64,000 bases of DNA from Marinibacterium anthonyi (GCA_003217735.2 CP031590.1:54074-118073), one strand, 5' to 3'. Counted from the stretch's first letter, positions 16,372 through 24,163 are shown. Numbers and translations: made by a program. The notes: generated by a model not told the origin, from the sequence alone.

Positions 16372-17439
16372 ATGATGCCACAATCGACTATTATTCCTGA
16401 AGATTTCGACGAACCCCTCGACATCGGAGAGGGGAATGAGGATGCTTCGGAAGAAGTTCTCTGGTACCTGCCGGGCCCGATCGAAGAGGAACCGGATTAC
16501 CGGCCTCCCGGACCTCGGGCGGGACAGCCGGAAAAGGGCCTCATTGATGACTGGGCAAGGGCCGAAGCGGAGCAGGCTGCGCTTCTGGCAAGGGTGGCCG
16601 GGCGCTTGGGTGCGCTCGATGACCGATTGGCTCGCGCGCCCAAAGGCTGGCTGCATAGGTTGGCACTGATCGAGGCGGCAGACCTGAGCTGGTTTGCAGG
16701 AGATCGCTTAGGCTCGGATCGTCTGGCGCTATGGATTTCTATGCGCCTGTCAGGCGCACAAGATGACCCAAATGCCTTGGCGCGAATTGGATGGGCCGTT
16801 CGGCGACTGACAGGCGGTCCTGACCCGATAGTCGATATCGCAGCCTTCCTCGACCGCCGCGATCCTGAAAACATCGATGAAAATGCCGAGCGCTTCGACG
16901 ATCGCGCGAGCGGTTGGCTGGATTTGATGAAACAGGCCGCCGATCTTCATCCGATCACCCGCGCCTGCATGGGGTTTCATCTCTGGCGTCTTGCGGGCCT
17001 TGGGCAGCAGGGCGATCGGGTGGAAGCAGCGGTCACGGCCGCGCGCATCGCGGCTAGCGAGGGAAACGGGGCAATTTTCGCACCGTTGGCAATGGGCGGG
17101 GCAGGGGGCCTGCGCGCGAGTGGGCCATCGGCAGAGCGCCTTAAACAATGGCTCGAGGGGATGCAGACAGCTATCCTCATGGCGATGCGGCGCCTCGACG
17201 ATATCCAATCATGGTCAGCGAAGGCCAAAGCAGAGATGTCAACGCTCTCAGGCAAGACACCGCCGGTCCTGAGCGCCCTGCTGACCGAATGGCCCCTCGT
17301 TTCCGCCCCGATGGCCGAAATGTGGATCGGTGCTAGCCGCGCCACCGCTCAACGCAATCTCGCCTGGATGGAAGCGAAGGGTCTAATCCGTGAAGTGACG
17401 GGGCAGGGACGGTTTCGGATGTGGAGTATTGCGATTTAG
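16372..17439 (+). CDS. DUF1612 / helix-turn-helix plasmid protein
   Basis: A 355-residue protein. The N-terminus is acidic and proline-rich. The middle (LARVAGRLGALDDRLARAPKGW, ALIEAADLSWFAGDRL) and the winged-helix-like C-terminus (MAEMWIGASRATAQRNLAWMEAKGLI) resemble the DUF1612 plus HTH proteins common on rhizobial and roseobacter plasmids. The biochemical role is unknown; DNA binding is likely from the C-terminal domain. No ribosome site is visible because a palindrome occupies the position, so translation may be leaderless or the palindrome may regulate it. Two adjacent ATG codons could serve as start. Confidence 0.65.
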   Translation: MMPQSTIIPEDFDEPLDIGEGNEDASEEVLWYLPGPIEEEPDYRPPGPRAGQPEKGLIDDWARAEAEQAALLARVAGRLGALDDRLARAPKGWLHRLALIEAADLSWFAGDRLGSDRLALWISMRLSGAQDDPNALARIGWAVRRLTGGPDPIVDIAAFLDRRDPENIDENAERFDDRASGWLDLMKQAADLHPITRACMGFHLWRLAGLGQQGDRVEAAVTAARIAASEGNGAIFAPLAMGGAGGLRASGPSAERLKQWLEGMQTAILMAMRRLDDIQSWSAKAKAEMSTLSGKTPPVLSALLTEWPLVSAPMAEMWIGASRATAQRNLAWMEAKGLIREVTGQGRFRMWSIAI

Positions 17440-17508
17440 GCCGACCAGCGGCCAGTCGAAATCTGTTCCAGTTTCGAGCGCTCTGATTACAGATTATCCT
17501 TTATTGCA

Positions 17509-18069
17509 TCACCCCAAAGTCAGCACCATCTCCTCCGAGAGCGACAAGTCCGGAATATGCAGGTTCTCAGGTGCCGGGCCTTTGCGAATGCGCCCAGCCG
17601 CGTCATAATGGGAACCGTGACAGGGGCAGAACCAACCCCCGAAATCCCCCGCCCCATCCCCCAGAGGGACACAGCCCAGATGGGTACAGACACCGATCAT
17701 GACCAGATATGCCTCGTGACCCGCAATGGCCCGGTTCTCATCGCTTGCCAGCGCATCGTCGGGCAGATTTGGGTTGCGCGCCGAGCTGTCAGGCAGGTCA
17801 GAGACCGCCTGTGCCCGAGCCTGAGCCATTTCTGCCTCCGTTCGATGACGGATAAAGACAGGTTTTCCGCGCCAGTTGACGGTCAATTGCGTTCCGGGCG
17901 CGAGATCGGAAATATCAACAGTGATCTGTGCCAAGGCGCGGACATCGGCGGAGGGGTTCATCTGGTTCACCAGTGGCCAGAGCGCAGCCCCTGTTGCCAC
18001 GACCCCTGCCCCGGCTGTTGCGTAATACAGGAAATCCCTGCGGGCGGTATTCTCTGACGCTTCCATCAT
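17509..18069 (-). CDS. petA: Rieske iron-sulfur protein (cytochrome bc1 type), orphan
   Basis: A 186-residue ubiquinol-cytochrome c reductase Rieske subunit. A twin-arginine N-terminus ([14 protein letters not shown]) leads into a membrane anchor. The 2Fe-2S ligands are in CTHLGC (128-133) and CPCHGSH (148-154), the latter followed by GPAP. It would pass electrons from quinol to cytochrome c1 in the bc1 complex. No petB or petC is present in the window, so it must partner with chromosomal subunits or act elsewhere. Upstream are a CueR-type promoter (18081-18106) and a direct-repeat box (18116-18131), suggesting copper-responsive expression. It is the leftmost gene of the copper island. Confidence 0.93.
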   Translation of the reverse strand: MMEASENTARRDFLYYATAGAGVVATGAALWPLVNQMNPSADVRALAQITVDISDLAPGTQLTVNWRGKPVFIRHRTEAEMAQARAQAVSDLPDSSARNPNLPDDALASDENRAIAGHEAYLVMIGVCTHLGCVPLGDGAGDFGGWFCPCHGSHYDAAGRIRKGPAPENLHIPDLSLSEEMVLTLG

Positions 18070-18080
18070 CGGGCATGTGT

Positions 18081-18106
18081 CCGTGCCTCCCGCGCTGGAA
18101 GGTCAA
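18081..18106 (-). promoter_or_regulatory. CueR/MerR-type promoter of the Rieske gene
   Basis: On the minus strand TTGACC (-35, 18106-18101) is followed by CTTCCAGCGCGGGAGG, a near-palindrome filling a long spacer of about 20 bp. The -10 is poor (ACACAT). The layout matches MerR-family copper promoters, for which a CueR gene is present at 42251. Confidence 0.6.
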
Positions 18107-18115
18107 CACGCGAGA

Positions 18116-18131
18116 TGTAACGTTTTGTCAG
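18116..18131 (-). promoter_or_regulatory. 10-bp-period direct repeat (candidate response-regulator box)
   Basis: TGTAAC (18116-18121) and TGTCAG (18126-18131) are spaced exactly 10 bp apart, immediately upstream of the CueR-type promoter. The half-sites resemble those at 24073, 33657, 46444 and 51347. Confidence 0.4.
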
Positions 18132-18172
18132 CGCACCTCTCTACGGATCATCAAACAGGCCTTGTCGGCGCA

Positions 18173-18697
18173 TTAATGGTGCGGGCCCGCGCCTTTTGCC
18201 ATCATGAGGTGGTGCTCCTGGTGATGCGCCCCGATGGTCATCAGACCAAAGAAACCAAGTCCCTGAATCTGCGCGGCATCGCCATCGACACTGAGCGCCA
18301 CGCCATCTTCTAAGTCCTCTGTCACAACGTCCCAGCCGGTCTCGGCCGCGAGAAAGGGCGCATGGGCGGGCACCATGGCGCGGATGGCCTCGAGAACACG
18401 GGGGGTGCCCCGAATCTCGAACCGGGCCCCTTCCGGCCGCAGGGTGCGGGCGACCACGGCCTCTTGGGTCAGAAGGTCCATATCGACCAGATGGCGGCGC
18501 AATCCGTCAATATCGACCCGCTCCCAATCCGTCTCGGGATCGGCCTGCAGGATCGTTACGATTTCCGCCAAGGCGGCAAAGGCCGATTGCCCGGTTTCCT
18601 GCGGTCCGCCCATGTCGTGACCAGCCGCGGAATTGGCGTGCTGCGCGGCCACGGGTGCGGCCATCACTATGGCAAGGACGAAGGGAATGAGACGCAT
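18173..18697 (-). CDS. Secreted His-rich protein, unknown function
   Basis: A 174-residue protein with a signal peptide (MRLIPFVLAIVMAAPVAAQ). The mature N-terminus carries HANSAAGHDMGG, and the C-terminus ends GAHHQEHHLMMAKGAGPHH, so both ends look suited to bind metal. The core (TDWERVDIDGLRRHLVDMDLL) is a soluble alpha/beta-like domain that I do not recognise. It diverges from the Crp/Fnr-type regulator at 18773 and shares the regulatory gap. The ATG at 18697 was chosen because AAGGA precedes it and the signal peptide begins there. A periplasmic copper-binding role is plausible but inferred only from His/Met content and location. Confidence 0.6.
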   Translation of the reverse strand: MRLIPFVLAIVMAAPVAAQHANSAAGHDMGGPQETGQSAFAALAEIVTILQADPETDWERVDIDGLRRHLVDMDLLTQEAVVARTLRPEGARFEIRGTPRVLEAIRAMVPAHAPFLAAETGWDVVTEDLEDGVALSVDGDAAQIQGLGFFGLMTIGAHHQEHHLMMAKGAGPHH

Positions 18698-18756
18698 GGA
18701 CAGGTCCTTCAATGGGGTGGTGTCATGTTTACGCTAGCAGGGGCGGATGCATCGTA

Positions 18757-18774
18757 ATATGATTTCAATCATAT
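18757..18774. promoter_or_regulatory. FNR/Crp-like palindrome overlapping the regulator start codon
   Basis: ATATGATTTCAATCATAT is a perfect inverted repeat and matches the FNR-type pattern TTGAT-N4-ATCAA except at the outermost bases. It sits between two divergent genes and overlaps the ATG at 18773, suggesting autorepression by the encoded regulator. Confidence 0.5.
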
Positions 18775-19339
18775 GTTGCCAAACCCCTATGATCATATCC
18801 CGAGCTCAGCCCTGCGCCCAATCTCCGGCGCGGTTGGAGATACCGTATTTCACCAAGGCGACCCCACCCACGGTCTCTATGTCGTGCAAACCGGGCGCGT
18901 GCATCTCGAGCGGGTCGGTCCAGATGGCGAGCGGTTCATCATCCACCGTGCCCAAGCCGGAACAAGCTTTGCCGAAGCTTCGGTGTTTTCGGAGGTCTAT
19001 CATTGCGACGCAGTCATTGTTGAGGCCGGGGCGCTGATCCGGATCGACAAGGCTTCCGTATTGGCCGCTTTTGCCGACCCGGCATTTGCCCGCGCCTATG
19101 GCCGTCAGGCGGCTCAACAGATACAGGCGCAGCGACAGATGCTGGAGATCGTCGGCATTCGGCGCGCAGAGGACCGGGTGATGGCAGGGTTGATCGCAGG
19201 CTTGCTCGAAGGCTCCATCGTCGAGTTTGCCGCTCGGTTACAATTGAGCCATGAGGCGACCTACAGGGCGCTGCGAAAGCTTGTGCAAGACGGACGGGTC
19301 ATGAACCCGTCCCGCGGGATCTATCACCTGCACCCATGA
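18773..19339 (+). CDS. Crp/Fnr-family transcription regulator
   Basis: A 188-residue regulator. The N-terminal cyclic-nucleotide-binding-type beta-barrel (GDTVFHQGDPTHGLYVVQTGRVHLER, FAEASVFS) is followed by a dimer helix and a C-terminal winged helix with FAARLQLSHEATYRALRKLVQDG as recognition region. No N-terminal cysteine cluster for an Fe-S centre is visible, so it is not a classical Fnr oxygen sensor. It is shorter than typical Crp (about 210). A palindrome overlapping its start suggests autoregulation. It may also control the divergent His-rich gene. Confidence 0.85.
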   Translation: MLPNPYDHIPSSALRPISGAVGDTVFHQGDPTHGLYVVQTGRVHLERVGPDGERFIIHRAQAGTSFAEASVFSEVYHCDAVIVEAGALIRIDKASVLAAFADPAFARAYGRQAAQQIQAQRQMLEIVGIRRAEDRVMAGLIAGLLEGSIVEFAARLQLSHEATYRALRKLVQDGRVMNPSRGIYHLHP

Positions 19340-19344
19340 CCTGA

Positions 19345-19797
19345 TCAGCTGTGGCTCGCGAAGACCGAGGTCGCGCCGTCGGAGCCAACAAGCAAGGTGT
19401 CAAAAGCGTCACCGGCCCCGGGACCGCCCATGCCGGGCGAACTCATCGGCATGCGGGGGACAGTCAAACCGCGCGCCATCGGTTGCTCTGCTAGCAGCCG
19501 CGTGATGTCCGCGGCAGGCACGTGGCCCTCGATAAAATAGTCGCCCACGACCGCCGTGTGACATCCAGCAAGTTCCGGTGCAATTTGCAGCCGATCTTTG
19601 AACGCATAAAGCGCATCCTGATCGACGTCCTGCGCCTCGACCGCGAAGCCCGCTTGCCGGACATGATCGACCCAAGCGGTGCAGCATCCGCAGGTGGGGG
19701 TTTTCAGGACTTTAATGACCGGTTCCGTGTTGGCCAGTGCTCGCAGGGGGAGTGTGGCAGCCGCTCCGGCCAGCAAGAACGTACGTCGTTTCATCAT
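19345..19797 (-). CDS. DUF411 metal-binding protein, periplasmic
   Basis: A 150-residue DUF411 protein. A twin-arginine-like signal (MMKRRTFLLAGAAATLPL) is followed by the CxxC motif TPTCGCCTAWVDHV. Next come the conserved AGCHTAVVGDYFIEGHVPAADI segment and a Met/Pro/Gly-rich C-terminal part (VPRMPMSSPGMGGPG) able to bind copper. DUF411 proteins are regularly found in copper and silver resistance loci; their exact chemistry is unsettled. It is the last gene of the operon starting at 22814, and its start lies 86 bp inside the preceding gene. Confidence 0.85.
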   Translation of the reverse strand: MMKRRTFLLAGAAATLPLRALANTEPVIKVLKTPTCGCCTAWVDHVRQAGFAVEAQDVDQDALYAFKDRLQIAPELAGCHTAVVGDYFIEGHVPAADITRLLAEQPMARGLTVPRMPMSSPGMGGPGAGDAFDTLLVGSDGATSVFASHS

Positions 19798-20707
19798 GTG
19801 TTCCTTTTTGAGTTGCCCGAGACCCTAGAACTGTGTTTTCGAGAGTCCAGAGGCTGTTCCTGCTTGTCGGCGTGAGGGCGGATGTATCCAGGGCGTGTCC
19901 GCTTGCTGGCCCGCGAAGGGGCTGGATCAACATCCTGTCGACCCAGAGGTCGCGCGTCGTGCGAAACTGCTCGATACCGATCGTCATTCCCTCGTGGCCC
20001 TTCGCGGGCTGGGCTACGTAAGTACCCATGAGGCGGTCCCACCACGGCAGGTTGAAGCCGTAGTTTGAGTTGGTTTCGCGCGGATCGACAGAATGATGCA
20101 CGCGGTGCATGTCGGGTGTGACGACGATCCATCTGAGCCACCGGTCGACCGGTCTCGGAAGGTTGATGTTGGCATGGTTGAAGAGGGCAGTGGCGTTGAG
20201 GATGATCTCGAACAACAAAACCGCGACGGCGGGCGGACCAAGCGCTGCCACCAGGGCGAGCTTGATCGCCATCGAGATGAGGATCTCAATCGGATGGAAG
20301 CGTAATCCAGTGGTTGCGTCGAAGTCGAGATCCGCATGGTGCATCCGGTGCAGGCGCCACAGGGCCGGGACGGCGTGGAACATGACATGTTGCAGATAGA
20401 TCGCCAGATCGAGCAGCAGCATGGACAGGATCACAGCCAACCCGAAAGGAGCCTCGATAATGTTGAACAGGCCCCAGCCCCGCTCCTCGGCCAGGACCGC
20501 CAGACCGACGGCCAGGATTGGGAAAGACAACCGGAGGATCGCCGTATCGATCACGACAAGTGCCAGGTTGTTCGACCAACGGATGACACGCGGTATGTCA
20601 CGCCGCCGACGCGGGGCGGCGAGTTCCCAAAGCGCCATGGCGGCCAGCACACTCAAAAACGCCGTCAGACGAATCTCCGGCTCTGCGGCTAGTATTATGT
20701 CCATCAC
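19712..20707 (-). CDS. Fatty acid hydroxylase / sterol desaturase family membrane protein
   Basis: A 331-residue integral membrane protein with the His-box pattern of the non-haem di-iron hydroxylase superfamily: HVMFH, HRMHH and HRVHH plus NHANINLP. These would bind two irons for lipid hydroxylation or desaturation at the membrane. Four or more hydrophobic segments precede and surround the boxes. The substrate is unknown. The C-terminal ~28 residues (about 304-331) are encoded inside the start of the DUF411 gene in another frame; this tail looks non-conserved and may result from loss of an earlier stop. Part of the five-gene operon behind the CueR-type promoter at 22853. Confidence 0.85.
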   Translation of the reverse strand: MMDIILAAEPEIRLTAFLSVLAAMALWELAAPRRRRDIPRVIRWSNNLALVVIDTAILRLSFPILAVGLAVLAEERGWGLFNIIEAPFGLAVILSMLLLDLAIYLQHVMFHAVPALWRLHRMHHADLDFDATTGLRFHPIEILISMAIKLALVAALGPPAVAVLLFEIILNATALFNHANINLPRPVDRWLRWIVVTPDMHRVHHSVDPRETNSNYGFNLPWWDRLMGTYVAQPAKGHEGMTIGIEQFRTTRDLWVDRMLIQPLRGPASGHALDTSALTPTSRNSLWTLENTVLGSRATQKGTHDETTYVLAGRSGCHTPPASTGQHGTGH

Positions 20708-20710
20708 AGT

Positions 20711-21697
20711 CTACGGCCCTTCTGTGTTAGGGCTTGGGTGCGGATGCGCATCTCGCACATCAGTCTTTTCTTGCGCAGCCTTTGCAGCCGCTATCTGGAC
20801 TATATCAAGATCCCGCGCGTGGCGCTCGTCGAGACACGCGGTTTCGAGCTGCAGCGTGACCATGTGAAACCCATATTGTTCCGTCAGTCGATGATAGGCC
20901 CGGTTCAGCAGGTCCGCGGCCTCTGCGGGCTCACCATGGCGGATATGGGCAGAAAATGCGTGTTTGCCGCTGGTCAGCGTCCAGGCATGCACATGGTGAA
21001 CGTCCCGAACCCCGTCCTGGCCGCGCAGGTCCGCCGTCACAGCCTCGAGATCCGTTCCCTCTGGCGTGCCTTCCATGAGGATGTGGACCGCTTCCTTGAT
21101 GACGCCGACGGAGGCCCAGAGGAGAACCACCCCGAACGCCATGCCGAGGATCGGGTCAATCGCCAGAAAGCCGGTGAACTCGATCACTAGAGCGGTGACG
21201 ATGATCAGGAGGCTGCCGACAAAGGTCTGGATGATGTGCCAGAGCGCACCACGGGCATTCAGATCGTCCTTGCTCGATTGCCACATCAGCGCCAGAGAGA
21301 CCACTTCCGTGACCAGGCCCCCGAAGGCGACCCAAAGCATGGGGCCTTTGGCCAGGTGGATCGGGTCTCCGAGCCGCATCGCGCCCATCCAGATCACCAG
21401 AAGCGCCATGCCGAGAAGAAAGCCGCCATTCACCAGCGCCCCGATGATTTCGGCGCGGTACCATCCGAAACTGCGCGTCGAATCCGCTGGACGGCGCGCA
21501 ATCCGCTGCGCGGTGATGGCCACGAGAACGCCGCCAACCGCCGACAGGGTGTGAAACGCATCCGACAGGACGGCAATCGAGCCAGTCCAGAGCCCGACGG
21601 CCAGTTCAATCACGAAGTAGACGCCGGTGAGCCAGGCCGAAATCACAAGGGCCTTGCCGGAACTCGGCATGTGCCCGGCGTGAGAATGACTGGCCAT
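20711..21697 (-). CDS. Cation diffusion facilitator (CDF) with altered metal site
   Basis: A 328-residue CDF transporter: six membrane helices, a His-rich N-terminus (ASHSHAGH) and a cytoplasmic ferredoxin-like C-terminal domain (GVRDVHHVHAWTLTSGKHAFSAHI) ending in DAHPHP. CDF proteins export divalent cations by proton antiport. Unusually, the two HxxxD motifs of the transport site are not intact: helix 2 reads SDAFHTLSAVGG (HxxxA) and helix 5 reads WHIIQTFVG (HxxxT). Both Asp residues are replaced, so the substrate or mechanism may differ from zinc-type members. The ATG at 21697 was chosen because the upstream frame overlaps the neighbouring gene. In the operon 22814-19345. Confidence 0.88.
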   Translation of the reverse strand: MASHSHAGHMPSSGKALVISAWLTGVYFVIELAVGLWTGSIAVLSDAFHTLSAVGGVLVAITAQRIARRPADSTRSFGWYRAEIIGALVNGGFLLGMALLVIWMGAMRLGDPIHLAKGPMLWVAFGGLVTEVVSLALMWQSSKDDLNARGALWHIIQTFVGSLLIIVTALVIEFTGFLAIDPILGMAFGVVLLWASVGVIKEAVHILMEGTPEGTDLEAVTADLRGQDGVRDVHHVHAWTLTSGKHAFSAHIRHGEPAEAADLLNRAYHRLTEQYGFHMVTLQLETACLDERHARDLDIVQIAAAKAAQEKTDVRDAHPHPSPNTEGP

Positions 21698-21698
21698 A

Positions 21699-22361
21699 TC
21701 AGCTCTCCTCCCGTTGTGTACCGGTCTTTCGCGTCGCGGCGAAGAGAACCGACAGGCCGGTAAAGCCACCGAGCGCAAGCGCGGTCCATGTGGCAGTGCG
21801 GGCATCTCCGTTCATCGCCTGGCTGCCCATGTGAGCGAGCAAAAAACTCGCTGGAATAATCCCGGCCATCGTGGCCAGCGCGAACCTCCAAAGATGCAGC
21901 TTGCTCAGACCTGCGGCGTAACTGATCATATCGAAGGACAGAAACGGCAGCAGGCGACTGCCGAAGACCAAGAAGGTCAGAGTGTTCTGCGATCCGAACA
22001 GGCCTGTGTTAATCTTCTGACCGAGATGACGCTCAACGAAGGGACGACCGAGACCGCGGGCCAGACCAAAAGCGGCAAGCGCACCGAGTTCCGCGCCAAG
22101 AACGACAAAGAGTGTCCCGAACGTGTGCCCATAAGCCGCTCCGGCGGCGAGTGCGATCGGCGCCGAGGGCAGGGGGCTTGCGACGATAGCGATTGTCATA
22201 AGCGCCACGATAACAATTGGTCCGGCAAGACCTGCCGCCTCGATCCAGCGGTCAATTTCCGCGCGATCAGGCAGGCGAATGTCAACGCCAAGGACGTCCG
22301 GGAAGGCCAATGCGACGACTCCCATCAGGAACACCGCAATAAGAAGGATGCGCATCATCAT
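21699..22361 (-). CDS. TVP38/TMEM64 family membrane protein
   Basis: A 220-residue membrane protein of the TVP38/DedA-like (SNARE-associated) group. It has an N-terminal helix, a re-entrant conserved core (LPSAPIALAAGAAYGHTFGTLFVVLGAELGALAAFGLARGLG) and a second core with FGSRLLPFLSFDMISYAAGLSK. Such proteins are often encoded in metal-resistance loci; transport or lipid-scrambling roles have been proposed for the wider family. Its stop lies two bases before the CDF start. The first of three Met codons is assigned as start. Confidence 0.85.
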   Translation of the reverse strand: MMMRILLIAVFLMGVVALAFPDVLGVDIRLPDRAEIDRWIEAAGLAGPIVIVALMTIAIVASPLPSAPIALAAGAAYGHTFGTLFVVLGAELGALAAFGLARGLGRPFVERHLGQKINTGLFGSQNTLTFLVFGSRLLPFLSFDMISYAAGLSKLHLWRFALATMAGIIPASFLLAHMGSQAMNGDARTATWTALALGGFTGLSVLFAATRKTGTQREES

Positions 22362-22364
22362 GGA

Positions 22365-22814
22365 TCAAAACACGGCATAGAGCAGAACGAAGAACGTCGC
22401 TGCCAAAAGGTCAAAGGCCACGCAGAATGGAATATACCAGTTCGGAATCCGGGCGAGACGATAAGAATTGTGGTGTGACATGTCCCAAAGGGCGTGCAGG
22501 GCCAAGCCCAAGGGAAGGAAAGCCCAATGCCATATCAGCCCCAAAAAGGCTGCCGAGCCGAACAAAAGGGCGACGGCGAGCTCTGCCCAGAACACGCGCG
22601 CTCTGCCGTCCGCGGCGCCAAAGCCGATATAGGCACCGCCAATCAAAGCAAGCGTGATCGAAGCAAGAGCTATCGAGCTCTTTTCATCCAAAAACAGGTG
22701 AGCCGGCATTGTGAGCAAGACAAACAACACACCAACCCATACGGGAGATCTCAAGATATCCCCGTGTCGATGGTGCGATACGTGATCGCCTGTCTTTTCG
22801 AAAATCTGTGCCAT
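22365..22814 (-). CDS. DUF6010-like small membrane protein
   Basis: A 149-residue protein with four or five hydrophobic helices, a His-rich cytoplasmic N-terminus (HVSHHRHGD) and a conserved-looking HALWDMSHHNSY segment near residue 107. It resembles the DUF6010 family; function unknown. It is the first gene after the CueR-type promoter at 22822-22853 and is followed within four bases by the TVP38 gene. Histidines near the membrane fit metal handling, but this is inference. Confidence 0.65.
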   Translation of the reverse strand: MAQIFEKTGDHVSHHRHGDILRSPVWVGVLFVLLTMPAHLFLDEKSSIALASITLALIGGAYIGFGAADGRARVFWAELAVALLFGSAAFLGLIWHWAFLPLGLALHALWDMSHHNSYRLARIPNWYIPFCVAFDLLAATFFVLLYAVF

Positions 22815-22821
22815 GGCTTTG

Positions 22822-22853
22822 TACCTAGGGATTCCAGCAACTGGAAGGTCAAG
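22822..22853 (-). promoter_or_regulatory. CueR/MerR-type promoter of the DUF6010-TVP38-CDF-hydroxylase-DUF411 operon
   Basis: Minus-strand TTGACC (22853-22848) and TAGGTA (22827-22822) are separated by 20 bp containing the perfect palindrome TTCCAG-TTG-CTGGAA. Overlong spacer plus central dyad is diagnostic of MerR-family control. The gap 22854-22975 upstream contains no gene. Confidence 0.8.
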
Positions 22854-22975
22854 GGCTATTCATCCACGCGCGCAACGCAGCGCTCACTCAACCGTTCCAC
22901 GGTGAGGTCAAAGGACCGATATCAGGACGTATTTGACGCTGACGCCAAGCTCATGTCCGACGCGCGTGGCGATTT

Positions 22976-23413
22976 TCAGTCATCTTTCGCCTTCTGCCAG
23001 ACTTGCTGGCAGGCTGAGTAAAGAAACGTCGCTGACCAGGTCAGCAACATGAAGCCCAAAAGCGATTGCAGCATCAGCAACAGTCGAAAGGGCCCGACCA
23101 CCTCTATGGACGAATAGCCAAGGGTCGAGAACGAGATGCCCGTAACATAGAGAACATCCTGAAACATCGGCGGGCTGTTGCTGAACGATTGCGGCAGAAC
23201 GCTTGCCACCACCATCGTGTTGAACACGGCGAGCGTCACAAGTTCCAATACGTGCAGCAACAGCAACGCGGAAAACGTCAGGATGATCCGAAAGCCGGAG
23301 CCATCCGACCGCTGCGGGGAAAACTTCAGAATGCCCGACAACGCATAATGATGGACAATTCCCATCACGATCGCCGCGCATATTCCGACAAACATAGCCA
23401 TCAACTCGGTCAT
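22976..23413 (-). CDS. Two-transmembrane ion-channel-like protein
   Basis: About 145 residues: hydrophobic helices at the start and end and a pore-loop-like segment YVTGISFSTLGYSSIEVVG between them. The STLGYSS stretch resembles, imperfectly, the TVGYG filter of potassium channels, so it fits the bacterial two-helix ion-channel superfamily but with a degenerate filter. Role unknown; possibly membrane potential or ion balance under metal stress. The ATG at 23413 gives a normal N-terminus; an upstream ATG at 23461 adds 16 residues. Confidence 0.6.
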   Translation of the reverse strand: MTELMAMFVGICAAIVMGIVHHYALSGILKFSPQRSDGSGFRIILTFSALLLLHVLELVTLAVFNTMVVASVLPQSFSNSPPMFQDVLYVTGISFSTLGYSSIEVVGPFRLLLMLQSLLGFMLLTWSATFLYSACQQVWQKAKDD

Positions 23414-23501
23414 ACACCCAAACCCGTCTTCCTGTTCAAACAGGTCAATTTGACCATACATCAGGCTTTTAGCACAACGGGACCAATTGATTCTTCACTG
23501 G

Positions 23502-23975
23502 TCAGGCCAACGCGGGGGGCAACCCGTTCAGGGCGACATCCACCGGAACGGTCGGCAAGTTCGATGCGATCCAGCCAGGCCCTTCGCCTGATCCCAACAT
23601 CCCTTCCGAGATATCGGCGTAGCCCGAATAACCAGCTTGTCTCAACGCTCGAAGCAGCGATGCGGAGCGTCCGCCAGTGGCGCAGATCAGTCCAACAGTG
23701 CGATCACCGCTCAGTTCCTTGGCCCTGAACAATCGGTCCGGAAAACCGGACGCGTGCATGCTTATCGGCCATACACCAGCACCTACGCCGGTTTCTTGCC
23801 ACTCTTTGTGCGTTCTGACATCGATGATCCGCGCCGTATCCGATAGAAGCGCGTCAAAGGCATTCTCTGCCGACCAGACAGATCGGCTCTGCGCCAACAG
23901 CGGTGACGCCGCGACGGTCAGCACCGTCATATGAGCACCCAGAACGAAACGGCGCCGGTTCAAATCAAGAGCCAT
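23502..23975 (-). CDS. Periplasmic rhodanese-domain protein
   Basis: A 157-residue protein. A twin-arginine signal (NRRRFVLGAHMTVLTVAAS) precedes one rhodanese domain: the CDC25-like aspartate motif RIIDVRTHKEW and the active-site loop with catalytic Cys in LICATGGRSA. It may transfer sulfane sulfur or detoxify thiol/cyanide-type compounds in the periplasm. The ATG at 23975 was chosen because GAGG precedes it and the signal begins there. It diverges from the two-component system and shares the repeat-rich promoter region 24073-24117. Confidence 0.85.
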   Translation of the reverse strand: MALDLNRRRFVLGAHMTVLTVAASPLLAQSRSVWSAENAFDALLSDTARIIDVRTHKEWQETGVGAGVWPISMHASGFPDRLFRAKELSGDRTVGLICATGGRSASLLRALRQAGYSGYADISEGMLGSGEGPGWIASNLPTVPVDVALNGLPPALA

Positions 23976-24072
23976 ATTCGAAAACCTCATCCTTTGATCG
24001 GTTGCGATCCCAAAGGTCACATAACATACGCGCGACGCTACCCGGGAGCACGACACGGTGCAGGCACAGATT

Positions 24073-24117
24073 TGTATCCATCTGTAGCAAGGGACTGACC
24101 TGATACAAACGGCTACA
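24073..24117. promoter_or_regulatory. Two opposed 10-bp-period direct repeats upstream of the response regulator
   Basis: TGTATC (24073) and TGTAGC (24083) are 10 bp apart. GATACA (24102) and GCTACA (24112), the opposite orientation of the same motif, are also 10 bp apart. Tandem half-sites at one helical turn are typical of OmpR/PhoB-type regulators, and the next gene encodes one. The position allows control of both divergent genes. Confidence 0.6.
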
Positions 24118-24163
24118 ATTCTGCCCATGAAACAGAATGCAACGATGATCTAGGAAGGACGCC

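Noticed and set aside
19798..19860. A possible MerR-type promoter directly upstream of DUF411.
   Set aside because: No TTGACC with a central dyad and suitable spacing; the region is also coding for the hydroxylase tail.
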